64,000 nucleotides of DNA from Pseudomonas sessilinigenes. GTDB taxonomy: Bacteria; Pseudomonadota; Gammaproteobacteria; Pseudomonadales; Pseudomonadaceae. A model generated the notes under the pieces. It was not told the DNA's origin and did not search any database. It saw only the letters and a list, made by a program, of their open reading frames with translations. The DNA is taken from NCBI RefSeq assembly GCF_003850565.1, contig NZ_CP027706.1:6647001-6711000 (forward strand), in the 5' to 3' direction. Below, one piece after another: positions 1-9,148 of this stretch (position 1 is its first letter; each line of letters starts with the position of its first letter). Made by a program: the position numbers and the translations under genes.

Positions 1-487
1 CGGTAAACAGATACGCGGCTCCCCCCAGGACTTTCTTCAGGTCGGGCGATGTATTGGCGGTCACCTGGCTGCCGAAACCACCGGTGGCCATGTTCAGGAA
101 AACCTGCCCGCCGACCTCCCCCAGATCCACCGGGCGGGCCGGGACATCCAGCAAGTCCAGGGCCGCCGATGGCTCCAATGGCACGCCGGCCGCCCGCGCG
201 AAATCATTGGCCGTTCCCAGAGGCAGCGGCACCAGGCTGGCCGGCTGCGAGGCTTCGGCCAAGGCCTGGGCGACATCGCGCAACGTACCGTCGCCACCAC
301 CGGCGATCAGTTGCCGGTAACCTGCGTCCAGCGCCTCCCCGACCAGGCGCTGGGCATCCCCGGCCTCCCACGTCAGGCGTACCGCCAGGTCCCAGCCCGC
401 CTCACGCCTGGCCTGGACCGCAGCCCGCAGCTCTTCGTTGAGTGCCTGCTTGCCGTGCAGGATCAACAACGCCTTGTGTTCACTCAT
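1..487 (-). CDS. yegS: YegS-type lipid kinase (diacylglycerol kinase family), partial
   Basis: The minus strand from the ATG at 487 reads open to the window edge, giving the first 162 residues of a roughly 300-residue protein. The start (MSEHKALLILHGKQ) is typical of YegS. A GGGDGTLRDVA motif near residue 64 is the nucleotide-binding loop of the DAGK catalytic fold, and LPLGTANDFA follows about 25 residues later. The family phosphorylates lipids such as phosphatidylglycerol or diacylglycerol at the inner membrane. A GGGAGA ribosome-binding site lies just upstream. It is divergent from the psl operon. The C-terminal half is outside the window, so intactness cannot be judged. Confidence 0.9.
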   Translation of the reverse strand, partial: MSEHKALLILHGKQALNEELRAAVQARREAGWDLAVRLTWEAGDAQRLVGEALDAGYRQLIAGGGDGTLRDVAQALAEASQPASLVPLPLGTANDFARAAGVPLEPSAALDLLDVPARPVDLGEVGGQVFLNMATGGFGSQVTANTSPDLKKVLGGAAYLFT

Positions 488-910
488 TGGTCATGTCTCC
501 CGTGTTCAATGGCTGCGAAAAATGTGGACCCTGGCCGGCGAGAAAAAGATCTGCCGCCAAGCATTATTTTTTACCGGCAACCCGATTCGCACGCCCTTTA
601 TCAGCCTGCAAGGGAGATAAAGGGCACGCAAAAAAAGATCTTTCATCACCAAGCGGTTTTCAATTCGCAAGCTTCTGTTTCATGAGCTTTACTCAGCCAA
701 GTCACTTGGATGAGCAGGCTCGACAGCGGGTCGATCGGCATCGGGAGCCCCACCCCGCCATGGACAGCGCCTGCACCCCGGTGAAAAGCGACCAGGCCGG
801 CAATGGCGTGGCGCGCCTAGAGCAGGGCTTCCGGGTGCGAAGTGAATGCTCGAAGTTGTGGCCGGTTCTTCCAGTCAACCGGTGTGCCTTGGGTCGAGGG
901 AATTGATCTT
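488..910. promoter_or_regulatory. Divergent intergenic region between yegS and pslA
   Basis: These 423 bases hold no convincing gene. They must carry the psl promoter and probably the yegS promoter. The stretch around 560-660 is AT-richer than its surroundings. It contains a 10-bp inverted repeat (593-602 / 616-625) and a 10-bp palindrome AAAGATCTTT (634-643). I could not find a match to the FleQ box known from P. aeruginosa psl. Open reading on the plus strand from GTG 842 merges in frame with pslA, but the ATG at 911 is the better start. Confidence 0.6.
593..625. promoter_or_regulatory. Inverted repeat upstream of pslA (hairpin or operator)
   Basis: GCCCTTTATC (593-602) and GATAAAGGGC (616-625) are perfect 10-bp complements around a 13-base spacer. 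The spacer includes AGGGA, which fits the ANGGA core recognised by RsmA/CsrA proteins when shown in a hairpin loop. No T-tract follows on either strand, so it is not an intrinsic terminator. It may be an operator for a dimeric regulator or an RNA hairpin in a long psl leader; the sequence does not tell which. Confidence 0.5.
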
Positions 911-2344
911 ATGCGGTTGCAACCTGTAGACAGCCTGTTACTGACTCGACCCAGCATGGTCGAGTATTTCCTGTTCGGTATCCGCGTAGCCCACGGCATG
1001 ACCGCGATCCTTCCAGGGCTCCTGCTACTGCTGCTGGCGAACGACCTGCCCAATACCCTGAAGAGCGACCTAACCATCCTCGCGTTCTTCGGCGTCATCA
1101 GCGTGCTGATCTTCCAGGCCCTGGGGGTCTACGCCGAATCCATCTTCAGCAACTTGCTGCGCTTCCAACTGACCCTGTTCGCCTGGTCGGCCTCCTTTTG
1201 CGTGCTGTTGTTCATGCACCACTCGATGCTGATGTTCAACGCCATCGACAATCGCGGGCTGCTGGCCTGGTTCTTTGGCAGTTTCGTGCTGTTCGGAATC
1301 GAGCGCCTGATCCTGCTGACCCTGTTCCAGCAACTGATGCAGCGGGGCGTGTTCCTGCAGAACGCGGTCATTCTCGGCGCCACGGAAAATGGCCAGCGCC
1401 TGGCCGAATACCTGGCCCAGCACCAGGACATCCGTTCCGGCGTCATCGGTTTCATCGACGACCGAATCGGCCGCCTGCCCAAGGTGCTGTGCAACCTGCC
1501 GCTGCTGGGCAACTCCAGCGACCTGGAACGGCTGATCCGCGAGGAGAAGGTCACCCAAGTCCTGGTCGCCCTGCCCTGGTCGGCGGAAAGCCGCATGGCC
1601 TACGTCATTCGTGAACTGCGCCGGCTCCCGGTGAACGTGTTGCTGGTTCCCGACATGGTGGCCTTCCGGCATGCCCACAACCGCATCACCGAAGTCGCCA
1701 ACCTGCCGATGTTCAACGCCTCCGAGGTCCCCCTGCGAGGCTGGTCGCCGTTCTTCAAGCGCCTGGAGGACATGATCCTGTCCACTATTGCCCTGGTCCT
1801 GCTGTCCCCGGTGATGCTGCTGGTGGCCCTGGCGATCAAGCTGGATTCCAGGGGCCCGGTGCTGTTCAAGCAAAAGCGCTATGGCTACAACAACCGGCTG
1901 ATCCAGGTCTACAAGTTCCGTTCCATGCACCAGCACATGAGTGATGCCAACGCCGAGAAGCAGACTACCCGCGGCGATCCACGCATCACCCGGGTCGGGC
2001 GTTTCATCCGCAAGACCAGCCTCGATGAGTTGCCACAGCTGTTCAACGTGTTCGGCGGCAGCATGTCGATGGTCGGCCCGCGCCCCCATGCCACGGCAAC
2101 CAAGGCCGCGGGCATCCTGTTCGAAGAGGCGGTCAAGGAGTACACCTCACGGCACAGGGTCAAGCCGGGCATCACCGGCCTGGCACAGATCAACGGTTAC
2201 CGGGGCGAAACCGACACCCTGGAAAAAATCGAGAAACGTGTCGAATTCGACTTGGAATACATCGAAAACTGGTCGGTCTGGTTCGATCTGTACATCCTGT
2301 TCCGCACCGTTCCCTCCGTGATCATGACCCGCGAGGCCTTTTGA
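911..2344 (+). CDS. pslA: PslA, undecaprenyl-phosphate sugar-1-phosphate transferase
   Basis: This 477-residue membrane protein should start Psl repeat-unit assembly by moving a hexose-1-phosphate from a nucleotide sugar to undecaprenyl phosphate at the inner membrane. The N-terminal ~150 residues form several hydrophobic segments, then a nucleotide-binding CoA_binding_3-like domain (starting [14 protein letters not shown]), then the C-terminal bacterial sugar transferase domain with a membrane helix, [18 protein letters not shown] and the [11 protein letters not shown] segment, all hallmarks of WbaP/WcaJ-type enzymes. ATG 911 was chosen because GAGGG lies upstream and the length matches the ~478 residues of PAO1 PslA; an in-frame GTG at 842 would add 23 residues. 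First gene of the operon; its stop directly abuts the pslB start. Confidence 0.95.
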   Translation: MRLQPVDSLLLTRPSMVEYFLFGIRVAHGMTAILPGLLLLLLANDLPNTLKSDLTILAFFGVISVLIFQALGVYAESIFSNLLRFQLTLFAWSASFCVLLFMHHSMLMFNAIDNRGLLAWFFGSFVLFGIERLILLTLFQQLMQRGVFLQNAVILGATENGQRLAEYLAQHQDIRSGVIGFIDDRIGRLPKVLCNLPLLGNSSDLERLIREEKVTQVLVALPWSAESRMAYVIRELRRLPVNVLLVPDMVAFRHAHNRITEVANLPMFNASEVPLRGWSPFFKRLEDMILSTIALVLLSPVMLLVALAIKLDSRGPVLFKQKRYGYNNRLIQVYKFRSMHQHMSDANAEKQTTRGDPRITRVGRFIRKTSLDELPQLFNVFGGSMSMVGPRPHATATKAAGILFEEAVKEYTSRHRVKPGITGLAQINGYRGETDTLEKIEKRVEFDLEYIENWSVWFDLYILFRTVPSVIMTREAF

Positions 2345-3802
2345 ATGAGCACACTCATTCCCTGCATCATCGCTGGCGGCGCCGGCACCCGTCTGTGGCC
2401 GGTGTCCCGCGAGGCAATGCCAAAACCCTTCATGCGCCTGCCCGACGGCGAAAGCCTGCTACAGAAGACCTTCGTGCGCGCCGCGAACCTGAACGATGTC
2501 GGTCGGCTGTTGACGGTGACCAACCGCGAAGTGTTCTTCCGTACCCTCGATGACTATCGCCTGCTGAACAAGAAGCGGGTCGACCTGGACTTCATCCTCG
2601 AACCCTTCGGACGCAATACCGCACCGGCCATCGCTGCAGCGGCCCTGCATGTCAGCCGCCTGTATGGCGAGGACGCACAATTGCTGGTGCTACCGGCCGA
2701 CCACCTGATCAAGGACCTGGCAGCCTTCTCGACGGCGGTGGAGCATGCCCGGCAACTGGCCGAACAAGGCTGGCTGGTGACTTTCGGCCTTGTGCCGACC
2801 CACGCCGAAACCGGTTTTGGCTACATCCAGAAAGGCCAGGGCCTGAACGACGCCGGCTTCCAGGTCAGCCGCTTCGTCGAAAAACCCGATGCCGTCACGG
2901 CCCAGCGCTATGTCGACGGCGGCCTGCACCTGTGGAACGGTGGCATGTTCTGCATGCGCGCCGACGCGATTCTCCAGGAGCTCCGGGAATTCGTGCCCGA
3001 AGTGGTCAGCGCCGTGGAGCGTTGCCTGGAGCTGAGCCATCGCAAGGAGGGCAAGCATGAGTTGCAAGTGGAGCTGGACGGCGAGAGTTTCGCCCTGGCC
3101 CCGGACATTTCCATCGACTACGCGGTGATGGAGCGTTCGAAGAAGGTCGCCGTGGTGCCCTGCCAACTGGGCTGGAGCGATATCGGCTCGTGGCAGGCCG
3201 TGCGGGAACTGACCCCGGCGGACGAGCACGGCAACCAGTGCAACGGCGAGACCGTGCTGCATGATGTCCGCAACTGCTACATCGATTCACGCAAGCGCCT
3301 GGTGGGCGGGGTTGGCCTGGATAACCTGATCATCATCGACACCCCCGACGCCCTGCTGGTGGCCGACGGCAAGCGTAGCCAGGACGTCAAGCTGATCGCC
3401 CAGGAGCTCAAGCGCCTGGGCCACGACGCCTACAAGCTGCACCGCACCGTGACCCGGCCCTGGGGCACCTACACCGTGCTGGAGGAAGGACCGCGCTTCA
3501 AGATCAAGCGCATCATGGTCAAGCCCGATGCCTCGCTGTCGCTGCAAATGCACCATCACCGCAGCGAGCACTGGATCGTCGTCAGCGGCATGGCCCGGGT
3601 GACCAATGGCGAGGACGAATTCCTGCTCAATACCAACGAATCGACCTTCATCAAGCCGGGGCGCACCCACCGGCTGGTCAATCCCGGGGTGATCGACCTG
3701 GTGATGATCGAAGTACAGAGCGGGGAGTATCTCGGAGAGGACGACATCGTGCGTTTCAACGACATCTATGGGCGGGCACCCGCCGAAACCGCAAAGACCT
3801 GA
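2345..3802 (+). CDS. pslB: PslB, mannose-6-phosphate isomerase / GDP-mannose pyrophosphorylase
   Basis: The 485-residue bifunctional cytosolic enzyme should make mannose-1-phosphate precursors and GDP-mannose for Psl. The N-terminal nucleotidyltransferase domain shows GGAGTRLWPVSRE at residues ~10-22 and FVEKP near 178. The C-terminal cupin carries the isomerase part, with RPWGTYTVLEEG, the metal-binding HHHRSEHW and the conserved GxxH region (KPGRTHRL). Length and order match AlgA/WbpW/PslB. The ATG follows the pslA stop with no gap, implying translational coupling. Gene context (between pslA and pslD) makes PslB the best name among the type II PMI paralogues. Confidence 0.96.
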   Translation: MSTLIPCIIAGGAGTRLWPVSREAMPKPFMRLPDGESLLQKTFVRAANLNDVGRLLTVTNREVFFRTLDDYRLLNKKRVDLDFILEPFGRNTAPAIAAAALHVSRLYGEDAQLLVLPADHLIKDLAAFSTAVEHARQLAEQGWLVTFGLVPTHAETGFGYIQKGQGLNDAGFQVSRFVEKPDAVTAQRYVDGGLHLWNGGMFCMRADAILQELREFVPEVVSAVERCLELSHRKEGKHELQVELDGESFALAPDISIDYAVMERSKKVAVVPCQLGWSDIGSWQAVRELTPADEHGNQCNGETVLHDVRNCYIDSRKRLVGGVGLDNLIIIDTPDALLVADGKRSQDVKLIAQELKRLGHDAYKLHRTVTRPWGTYTVLEEGPRFKIKRIMVKPDASLSLQMHHHRSEHWIVVSGMARVTNGEDEFLLNTNESTFIKPGRTHRLVNPGVIDLVMIEVQSGEYLGEDDIVRFNDIYGRAPAETAKT

Positions 3803-3869
3803 AGGCGCACCTGCGCTTGAATCTGGCCCGACAGGGAGCTGTAACTATGCACGCCAGGAAGACCGCTCG

Positions 3870-4646
3870 ATGAAAAGACTGCTGCTGATTTCCAGTGTCC
3901 TCATACTGTGCGCCTGTTCCATACCGGCGAAAGTGGAGTTACCTCCCAGCCAGGACCTGCAGGCGGGCCACCGAGCCGGTGAAGCCCTGGCCGGCAAGCC
4001 GCTGCCACCGCAGCGGATTCGCCCGGGCGATACCCTGCGCATCGTCCGCAACACCGGTGAGGCTCCGTCGATCTCGGCCTTCACCGCCAACTCGATCTAC
4101 GAGCTGACGCTGTTCACCGTGCTTAACGACGGCACCTTCTCCTACCCCTACGCCGGCCAGATCAAGGCCGCGGGGCTGACCCCGCAGCAGTTGACCCAGG
4201 TCCTGGAAAACAAGCTGAAGAACGTCTACCAGGACTCGGCGCTGACGGTGAACATCAACCAGGCGCCGGGCAACACCGTGTTCGTCGGTGGCTCGGTACG
4301 CAACCCGGTATCCCTGCCGGTCACGGTGACCACCACCCTGGAGCAGGCCATCGTCGGTGCCGGGGGCCTGCTGTCGGTAGGCGACAGCCGCAATATCGCC
4401 CTGCTGCGCGAAGGCGAGGACGGTCGCTACAAGACCTACTTCTTCGACTATCGCAAGTTCATGATCGCCGGCAACGCCGGGACGCCACCGGTGCTGCTGC
4501 AACGTGGGGACGTGGTGTTCGTGCCCAAGTCCAGCGTCGGCAACGGCATTGAATGGGTGGATGTGTACCTCAACCAGCTGATTCCGTTCACCAAGTCGAT
4601 CGGTATCGGGGCGAGCTACGAAATCAACCGCCAATCCAGCAATTGA
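3870..4646 (+). CDS. pslD: PslD, periplasmic/outer-membrane polysaccharide export lipoprotein
   Basis: This 258-residue protein is of the Wza/KpsD polysaccharide export family and should help Psl cross the outer membrane. The start at ATG 3870 (AGGAAG ribosome site) gives MKRLLLISSVLILCAC, a signal peptide with a lipobox ending at Cys16, so it is probably a lipoprotein. A Poly_export domain (RPGDTLRIV, then the TFSYPYAG segment) is followed by SLBB-like repeats (NTVFVGGSVRNP, LLQRGDVVFVPKS). Translation could also be read further upstream in the same frame, but that would bury the signal peptide. pslC, which sits between pslB and pslD in PAO1, is not here and is found at the operon end. Confidence 0.95.
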   Translation: MKRLLLISSVLILCACSIPAKVELPPSQDLQAGHRAGEALAGKPLPPQRIRPGDTLRIVRNTGEAPSISAFTANSIYELTLFTVLNDGTFSYPYAGQIKAAGLTPQQLTQVLENKLKNVYQDSALTVNINQAPGNTVFVGGSVRNPVSLPVTVTTTLEQAIVGAGGLLSVGDSRNIALLREGEDGRYKTYFFDYRKFMIAGNAGTPPVLLQRGDVVFVPKSSVGNGIEWVDVYLNQLIPFTKSIGIGASYEINRQSSN

Positions 4647-4664
4647 TCGCCAAGGACTGCCCAT

Positions 4665-6659
4665 ATGATCAATATCCGTTCCTTTCGCGATTTGCTGCGA
4701 CTGTTCTTCATCTTCAAGCGTGAGGTGAAGATCACCGTCCTGGTGACCTTCATCATCATCGTGCTGGGTGCTTTCCTGCTGCCCAACCGCTTCGAATCCA
4801 CCGCGTTGCTGCTGGTCAAGCCAGGGCGCGATACCAGCACCCTGCCGATCGAGATCTCCGATCGCCAGGCGGTGGTGATCCCCAGTGCCCAGCGTGACCC
4901 GATCCTCGACGAGGAGCGCATCCTCACCGGTGCCCCCATTGCCCGCAAGGTCGCGCAGCAGTATCTCGACGACCTGTCCCGCCAACCCCAGCCCGGTGGC
5001 GTGCTGGGTACCATCAAGAACGCGCTCAAGAGTGCCGTGGAAGGCATCGCCGATCTGTTTCGCGGGCTGCTGCAACTGGTGGGCCTGGTGGAGAAGCAAA
5101 CCCCGGTCGAACGCCTGACCGAACGCATGCTCAAGAACTTCAGCGTGACCCATGTCGCCGGCTCTTCAGTGATGGAGGTGAGCTTCACCTGGAACGACCC
5201 GCAAGTGGCCCAGACCGTGGTCAAGAGCTGGATCGAGCAGTACCAGCAAGAACGCGCGCAAACCCTGGGGCGCAAGAGCCTCTACGCGTTCTATGAAGGT
5301 GAAAGCACCAGCACCAACCAGCGCATCCTCGGCTACAAGAAACAAATCACCGACTACCTGAACCAGTTGGGCGCCGTCAGCATCGAGGAGCGCTTGAACG
5401 ATATCTCGCGCAACCTCAATAACCTCAAGGGTGAGCACCTCAATACCACCCGGGCGGTGGCGTCCACCAAGAGTGGCCTGGACACCATCCAGAACCAGCT
5501 CAACAGCATGAAGAAAGAGATCAGCATTGGCCGCCAGATGAGCCTCAACCCTGATCGCCAGGACCTGCAGCAACGGATCAACGCCAAGCAGATCGAGCGC
5601 CAGGAAATGCTTCGCACCTTCAAGGAAGGGGCGCCGCCGGTGCGTGCCATGGATGCTGCGATCGCCAACCTGCAGTCCCTGTTGCGGGCCGAGAACGCAA
5701 CCGTTCAACGCAGCGAGAACCTGGCACCGAACCCGGTCTACACCCGCCTGCAGAACAGCTTCGCCGACCAACAGGCCAGCCTCAGCCGCCTGCAGACCCA
5801 AGCCGCCCAACAGGAAAGCCAGCTGCTCAAGCTGGAACAGGACCGGCGCCAGGCGCTCGCCCTGGAACCTGAGCTGGCACGCCTGCAACGCGAACTCAGT
5901 GCCGCCGAGAAGAGCTTCGCCCTCTATAGCGACAGCACCGAGAAGGCACGGATCGACCGCGAACTGGACCAGAGCCAGATCAGCAACATCGCCGTGATCG
6001 AAGAAGCTACCTTCCAGCCCAGCCGGATCTTCCCCAAGAGCCTGACCATGTTGCTGGTGGCCATTCCCCTGAGCCTGGCGGTAGGCCTTCTGGCCCTGTA
6101 TTTCTTCTACCTGCTGGACCAGCGCATCCACGATGGCGACCAGTTGGAGGAGCGTTTCGGCGTCAAGGTCTGGAGCAGCCTGCAAGACCTGCACAGCCAC
6201 TTGCCACAGCGCAACAGTGCCTTCACCGCCAGCCTCTACCGGTTGTATGGCGTACTGCCGTTGAAACAGGTGGCCGAGCGCGGCCTGGTGATCGGCCTGA
6301 CCTCGGCTCGCCATGGCGAAGGCGTGAGCTTTGTCACCGGGCACCTGCGCGACCTGCTGCAAGAGCGCGGCCACACCGTACGGGTCGATGGTTCGCCAAA
6401 CGCAGCCCCGGGTGAAATCGTACTGCTGGAGGCCTCCGGCTTCTTCTCCAACCAGGAAGCCTTCGTCAGCCTGCGCGAGGCCGACCTCATCGCCCTGATC
6501 ATCGAAGCCGAAACCACCACGGTGCCGATACTGCAAAACGCCTTGTCGATCCTCAACACTGCATTCAAGCGGGTCGACGGCATCATTCTCAACCGTCGCC
6601 GCTTCGGTATCCCGGAAAACGTGCTCAACTTCATGGCGCGAATCAGGAGCCCCCACTGA
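4665..6659 (+). CDS. pslE: PslE, Wzz/BY-kinase-like chain length and export co-polymerase
   Basis: A 664-residue inner-membrane polysaccharide co-polymerase. A first membrane helix lies at residues ~25-45, a Wzz domain follows, then a long coiled-coil-rich periplasmic part (about 230-430), a second helix near residue 460 (LTMLLVAIPLSLAVGLLALYF, slightly more than twenty residues in all), and a cytoplasmic domain related to tyrosine autokinases. In that domain the Walker A position reads ARHGEGVS, lacking the Lys of GKS/T, so kinase activity is not expected. This pairing with PslD matches P. aeruginosa. The stop overlaps the pslF start by one base (TGATG). Confidence 0.94.
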   Translation: MINIRSFRDLLRLFFIFKREVKITVLVTFIIIVLGAFLLPNRFESTALLLVKPGRDTSTLPIEISDRQAVVIPSAQRDPILDEERILTGAPIARKVAQQYLDDLSRQPQPGGVLGTIKNALKSAVEGIADLFRGLLQLVGLVEKQTPVERLTERMLKNFSVTHVAGSSVMEVSFTWNDPQVAQTVVKSWIEQYQQERAQTLGRKSLYAFYEGESTSTNQRILGYKKQITDYLNQLGAVSIEERLNDISRNLNNLKGEHLNTTRAVASTKSGLDTIQNQLNSMKKEISIGRQMSLNPDRQDLQQRINAKQIERQEMLRTFKEGAPPVRAMDAAIANLQSLLRAENATVQRSENLAPNPVYTRLQNSFADQQASLSRLQTQAAQQESQLLKLEQDRRQALALEPELARLQRELSAAEKSFALYSDSTEKARIDRELDQSQISNIAVIEEATFQPSRIFPKSLTMLLVAIPLSLAVGLLALYFFYLLDQRIHDGDQLEERFGVKVWSSLQDLHSHLPQRNSAFTASLYRLYGVLPLKQVAERGLVIGLTSARHGEGVSFVTGHLRDLLQERGHTVRVDGSPNAAPGEIVLLEASGFFSNQEAFVSLREADLIALIIEAETTTVPILQNALSILNTAFKRVDGIILNRRRFGIPENVLNFMARIRSPH

Positions 6660-7855
6660 TGCATATCGCCGTGCTGGCCCCCATGCCCCCCGAGCAGAAC
6701 GGTATTGCCGACTATGCCGCACACCTGCGCGCGGCGTTGCAGGACCAGGGGTTGCAGGTCAGCACGCCACTGCAGGGAGTAGGCAACGATCCACAACGTG
6801 CCATCGAGCGCGTGGACCAGGTCGACTGGCAAGGCATCGACCTGGTCCATGCCGAACTCGGCGGAGGCCGGCTGGCGGAATTTCATGCCCTCCAGGCTTT
6901 GCGCCAGCGTTTTCCCAGCCTGCCCCTGAGCGCCACGGTGCACGATCCCGAGCGCCTGGTCTGGCGTCGGGCCAAGCTGCCCTGGCCGTTGTCGCTGGCG
7001 AGCAACCTGCCTTCGCCATTGCCCCAGATTGCCACGGTGCTGGCCGATCCGATCTGCCTGTACGAGGAAAGAAAGCTGGCCCGCAGCCTGAACCGGCTGA
7101 TCACCCTGACCCACGCCGGTGGTGAATGCCTGCGCCAACGCATGGGCCTGCGCGCCGAGCAGATGGTGGTGATCCCCCACGGCAACCTGGCAATCGCCCC
7201 CCAGCCCCTACCGCCGGCATCCCCGCTGAAACTCCTGTATTTCGGCTTCATCTACCGTGGCAAGGGCATCGAGGACTTGCTGGATGCCCTGGCCATGGCC
7301 TTCGCCCAGCAACCCGACATACGCCAGCGCATGCGCCTGACCCTGGCCGGCGGCAGCGAGCCGGAAATGGCCTTCGGCAACGCCGGCAGCTACCTGGAGC
7401 AGTTGCGCGAACATATCCGCCGCCTGAACCTGCAGGACAGTATCGACTGGCAGCTCGACCTGCCGGCCACCGACATCCCCAAGGTCATCCAGGCCCATCA
7501 CGTCATGGTCTTGCCGTACCGCGAGTCGAGCAAACTCAAGTTGCTGGGTACATTGCGCGGTACCAGCGGGGCCTTGTCCTGGGCGGTCGCTTGTGGACGC
7601 GGAGCCATCACTTCCGATGCGCGTTCATTCGCCGAGGAAGTGGCCCAGAACAACGGAGTGATCTTTCCCCAGGGCAACGTCGCGGCCCTGGCCGCCGAGC
7701 TCAGCCACCTGTGCGCCAGCCCGGAGCTGGTGGAACGCTGGGCCGAGCACGCCACGATCATCGGCCAGCGGCGGATCTGGAGCCACACCGCCGAGCGCTT
7801 TGCCCGCGTGTTCGCCGACGCCTGTGGAGGCAATGCCCATGCCTATGTCACGTAG
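6659..7855 (+). CDS. pslF: PslF, GT4-family glycosyltransferase
   Basis: This 398-residue cytosolic glycosyltransferase has a GT-B fold. The N-terminus carries MPPEQNGIADYA, the acceptor-domain glycine loop of GT4 enzymes. The C-terminal Rossmann half starts around KLLYFGFIYRGKGIEDLLDA and includes VLPYRESSK followed by a nucleotide-binding loop. It should add one sugar (mannose, glucose or rhamnose) of the Psl repeat; which one cannot be read from sequence. Start codon overlaps the pslE stop. The end overlaps the start of pslG by 17 bases, indicating tight coupling. Length and place match PAO1 PslF (about 395 residues). Confidence 0.93.
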   Translation: MHIAVLAPMPPEQNGIADYAAHLRAALQDQGLQVSTPLQGVGNDPQRAIERVDQVDWQGIDLVHAELGGGRLAEFHALQALRQRFPSLPLSATVHDPERLVWRRAKLPWPLSLASNLPSPLPQIATVLADPICLYEERKLARSLNRLITLTHAGGECLRQRMGLRAEQMVVIPHGNLAIAPQPLPPASPLKLLYFGFIYRGKGIEDLLDALAMAFAQQPDIRQRMRLTLAGGSEPEMAFGNAGSYLEQLREHIRRLNLQDSIDWQLDLPATDIPKVIQAHHVMVLPYRESSKLKLLGTLRGTSGALSWAVACGRGAITSDARSFAEEVAQNNGVIFPQGNVAALAAELSHLCASPELVERWAEHATIIGQRRIWSHTAERFARVFADACGGNAHAYVT

Positions 7856-9146
7856 ATCGGGCCTACCGGTGCTGCTGGCCACCCTGGCCGTCCTCGCCTG
7901 GCCGGCTCTTGCGGACAACACCTTGCGTGGCCCGCGCCCGGTGGTGTGGAAGGACTTCCTCGGGGTCAATGCGCAGTTCCAGTACTTCGCCCCGAGCGTC
8001 TATCAGGAACAGATGGACCGGCTCGATGCCCTGGGCCTGAACTGGGTCCGCTTGTCCATTCACTGGGCAATGATCGAGCCGGTGGAAAACAGCCTGCAGC
8101 TCGATAGCCTGGATGCCGTGATGAGCGCCATGCAGAGCCGCCACTACAACATCCTGGCCTACATGGTCGGCTCGGCGCCCTTCGCTGCCAACGTACCGGC
8201 CGGAGCGGCACCGTCCGACCAATATCCGCCCAAGGACTTCAACGTCTTCGCCCAGCGCATGCAGATGCTCGCCCAGCGTTATCCCCAGGTGAACACCTGG
8301 CAGGTCTGGAACGAGCCGAACATCGTCTGGCTGCCCAAGGAAGATCCCAGCGCCTACGACCAGTTGCTCAGTACCACCAGCACCGCGATCCGCGCCGCAG
8401 TCCCCGACAAGCCCGTGGCCACCGCCGGCATGGCCTACTACAGCCAGATGCGCAGTACCCCGGGGCTGATGCTCGAGAACCTGCTGCAACAGGGCCTGGC
8501 CGGCGACAACCTGATCGCGGCCTATCACCCTTATTCCGAGTACCCCGAAGGGGACGATCCCGCCGCCAAGGACTTCCTGAGCCGCGGCAACTTCCTCAAC
8601 AGTGCCCTGCACGGCAAGGGCGTGAAGCAGGTCTGGGCCACCGAATGGGGTTGGTCGAGCTATACCACCGGCGTCCCCGAGATGCAGGCGATGATCGGGA
8701 CCAGCGGCCAGGCCGACTACACCCTGCGCCGGCTGGCGCTGATGGCGACCATGGACTATCAGCGCATCTTCCTGTTCAACCTGAGCGATCTCGATGCCAG
8801 GGCCACCAATCGTGACCAGTCCTACGGCCTGGTGGACCTGAGTGGCGAGCCCAAGCCTGTGTACAACGCCCTCAAGTATTTCCTCGATACCACCGGGCCG
8901 AGCCTGGCCCCGGACGACCCACCGACCCTGAGCAACGCCCCCGACGACCTGTACAGCATGGCCTGGACCCGCCCCGATGGCTCCCACGTCTGGATGTTCT
9001 GGAGCGCCAGTGGCAGCAGCCTGCAAGTGCCCGGCCTCAATGCCGCCACGCTGCACGATCCACTGGCCGGTACCCGGACCGACCTGAGTGGGCAACAGGG
9101 CCTCAACGTACCGCTGAAAACCAGCCTGCAACTTCTGGTGTGGTGA
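7839..9146 (+). CDS. pslG: PslG, periplasmic GH39 endoglycosidase
   Basis: A 435-residue glycoside hydrolase that cleaves Psl and, in P. aeruginosa, is tied to the export complex and biofilm dispersal. The N-terminus (MPMSRRSGLPVLLATLAVLA, then WPALA) is a secretory signal with a likely cut after ALA. Catalytic pair: Glu159 in VWNEPN (acid/base) and Glu269 in WATEWGW (nucleophile); their spacing of 110 fits the E165/E276 pair described for P. aeruginosa PslG, so an active enzyme is expected. A C-terminal beta domain follows. Three in-frame ATGs occur (7833, 7839, 7845); 7839 has the best distance to GGAGG. Confidence 0.94.
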   Translation: MPMSRRSGLPVLLATLAVLAWPALADNTLRGPRPVVWKDFLGVNAQFQYFAPSVYQEQMDRLDALGLNWVRLSIHWAMIEPVENSLQLDSLDAVMSAMQSRHYNILAYMVGSAPFAANVPAGAAPSDQYPPKDFNVFAQRMQMLAQRYPQVNTWQVWNEPNIVWLPKEDPSAYDQLLSTTSTAIRAAVPDKPVATAGMAYYSQMRSTPGLMLENLLQQGLAGDNLIAAYHPYSEYPEGDDPAAKDFLSRGNFLNSALHGKGVKQVWATEWGWSSYTTGVPEMQAMIGTSGQADYTLRRLALMATMDYQRIFLFNLSDLDARATNRDQSYGLVDLSGEPKPVYNALKYFLDTTGPSLAPDDPPTLSNAPDDLYSMAWTRPDGSHVWMFWSASGSSLQVPGLNAATLHDPLAGTRTDLSGQQGLNVPLKTSLQLLVW

Positions 9147-9148
9147 GC

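Noticed and set aside
842..910. GTG 842 as the start of pslA
   Set aside because: It lacks a ribosome site and adds 23 residues without hydrophobic or family-like content; ATG 911 gives the expected length.
3939..5153. A 404-residue minus-strand frame across pslD-pslE
   Set aside because: Shadow frame: it spans two well-supported genes on the other strand and has no recognisable domain.
6280..6360. Tyrosine-kinase activity of PslE
   Set aside because: The Walker A position lacks its Lys (HGEGVS), so the BY-kinase-like domain is most likely inactive.
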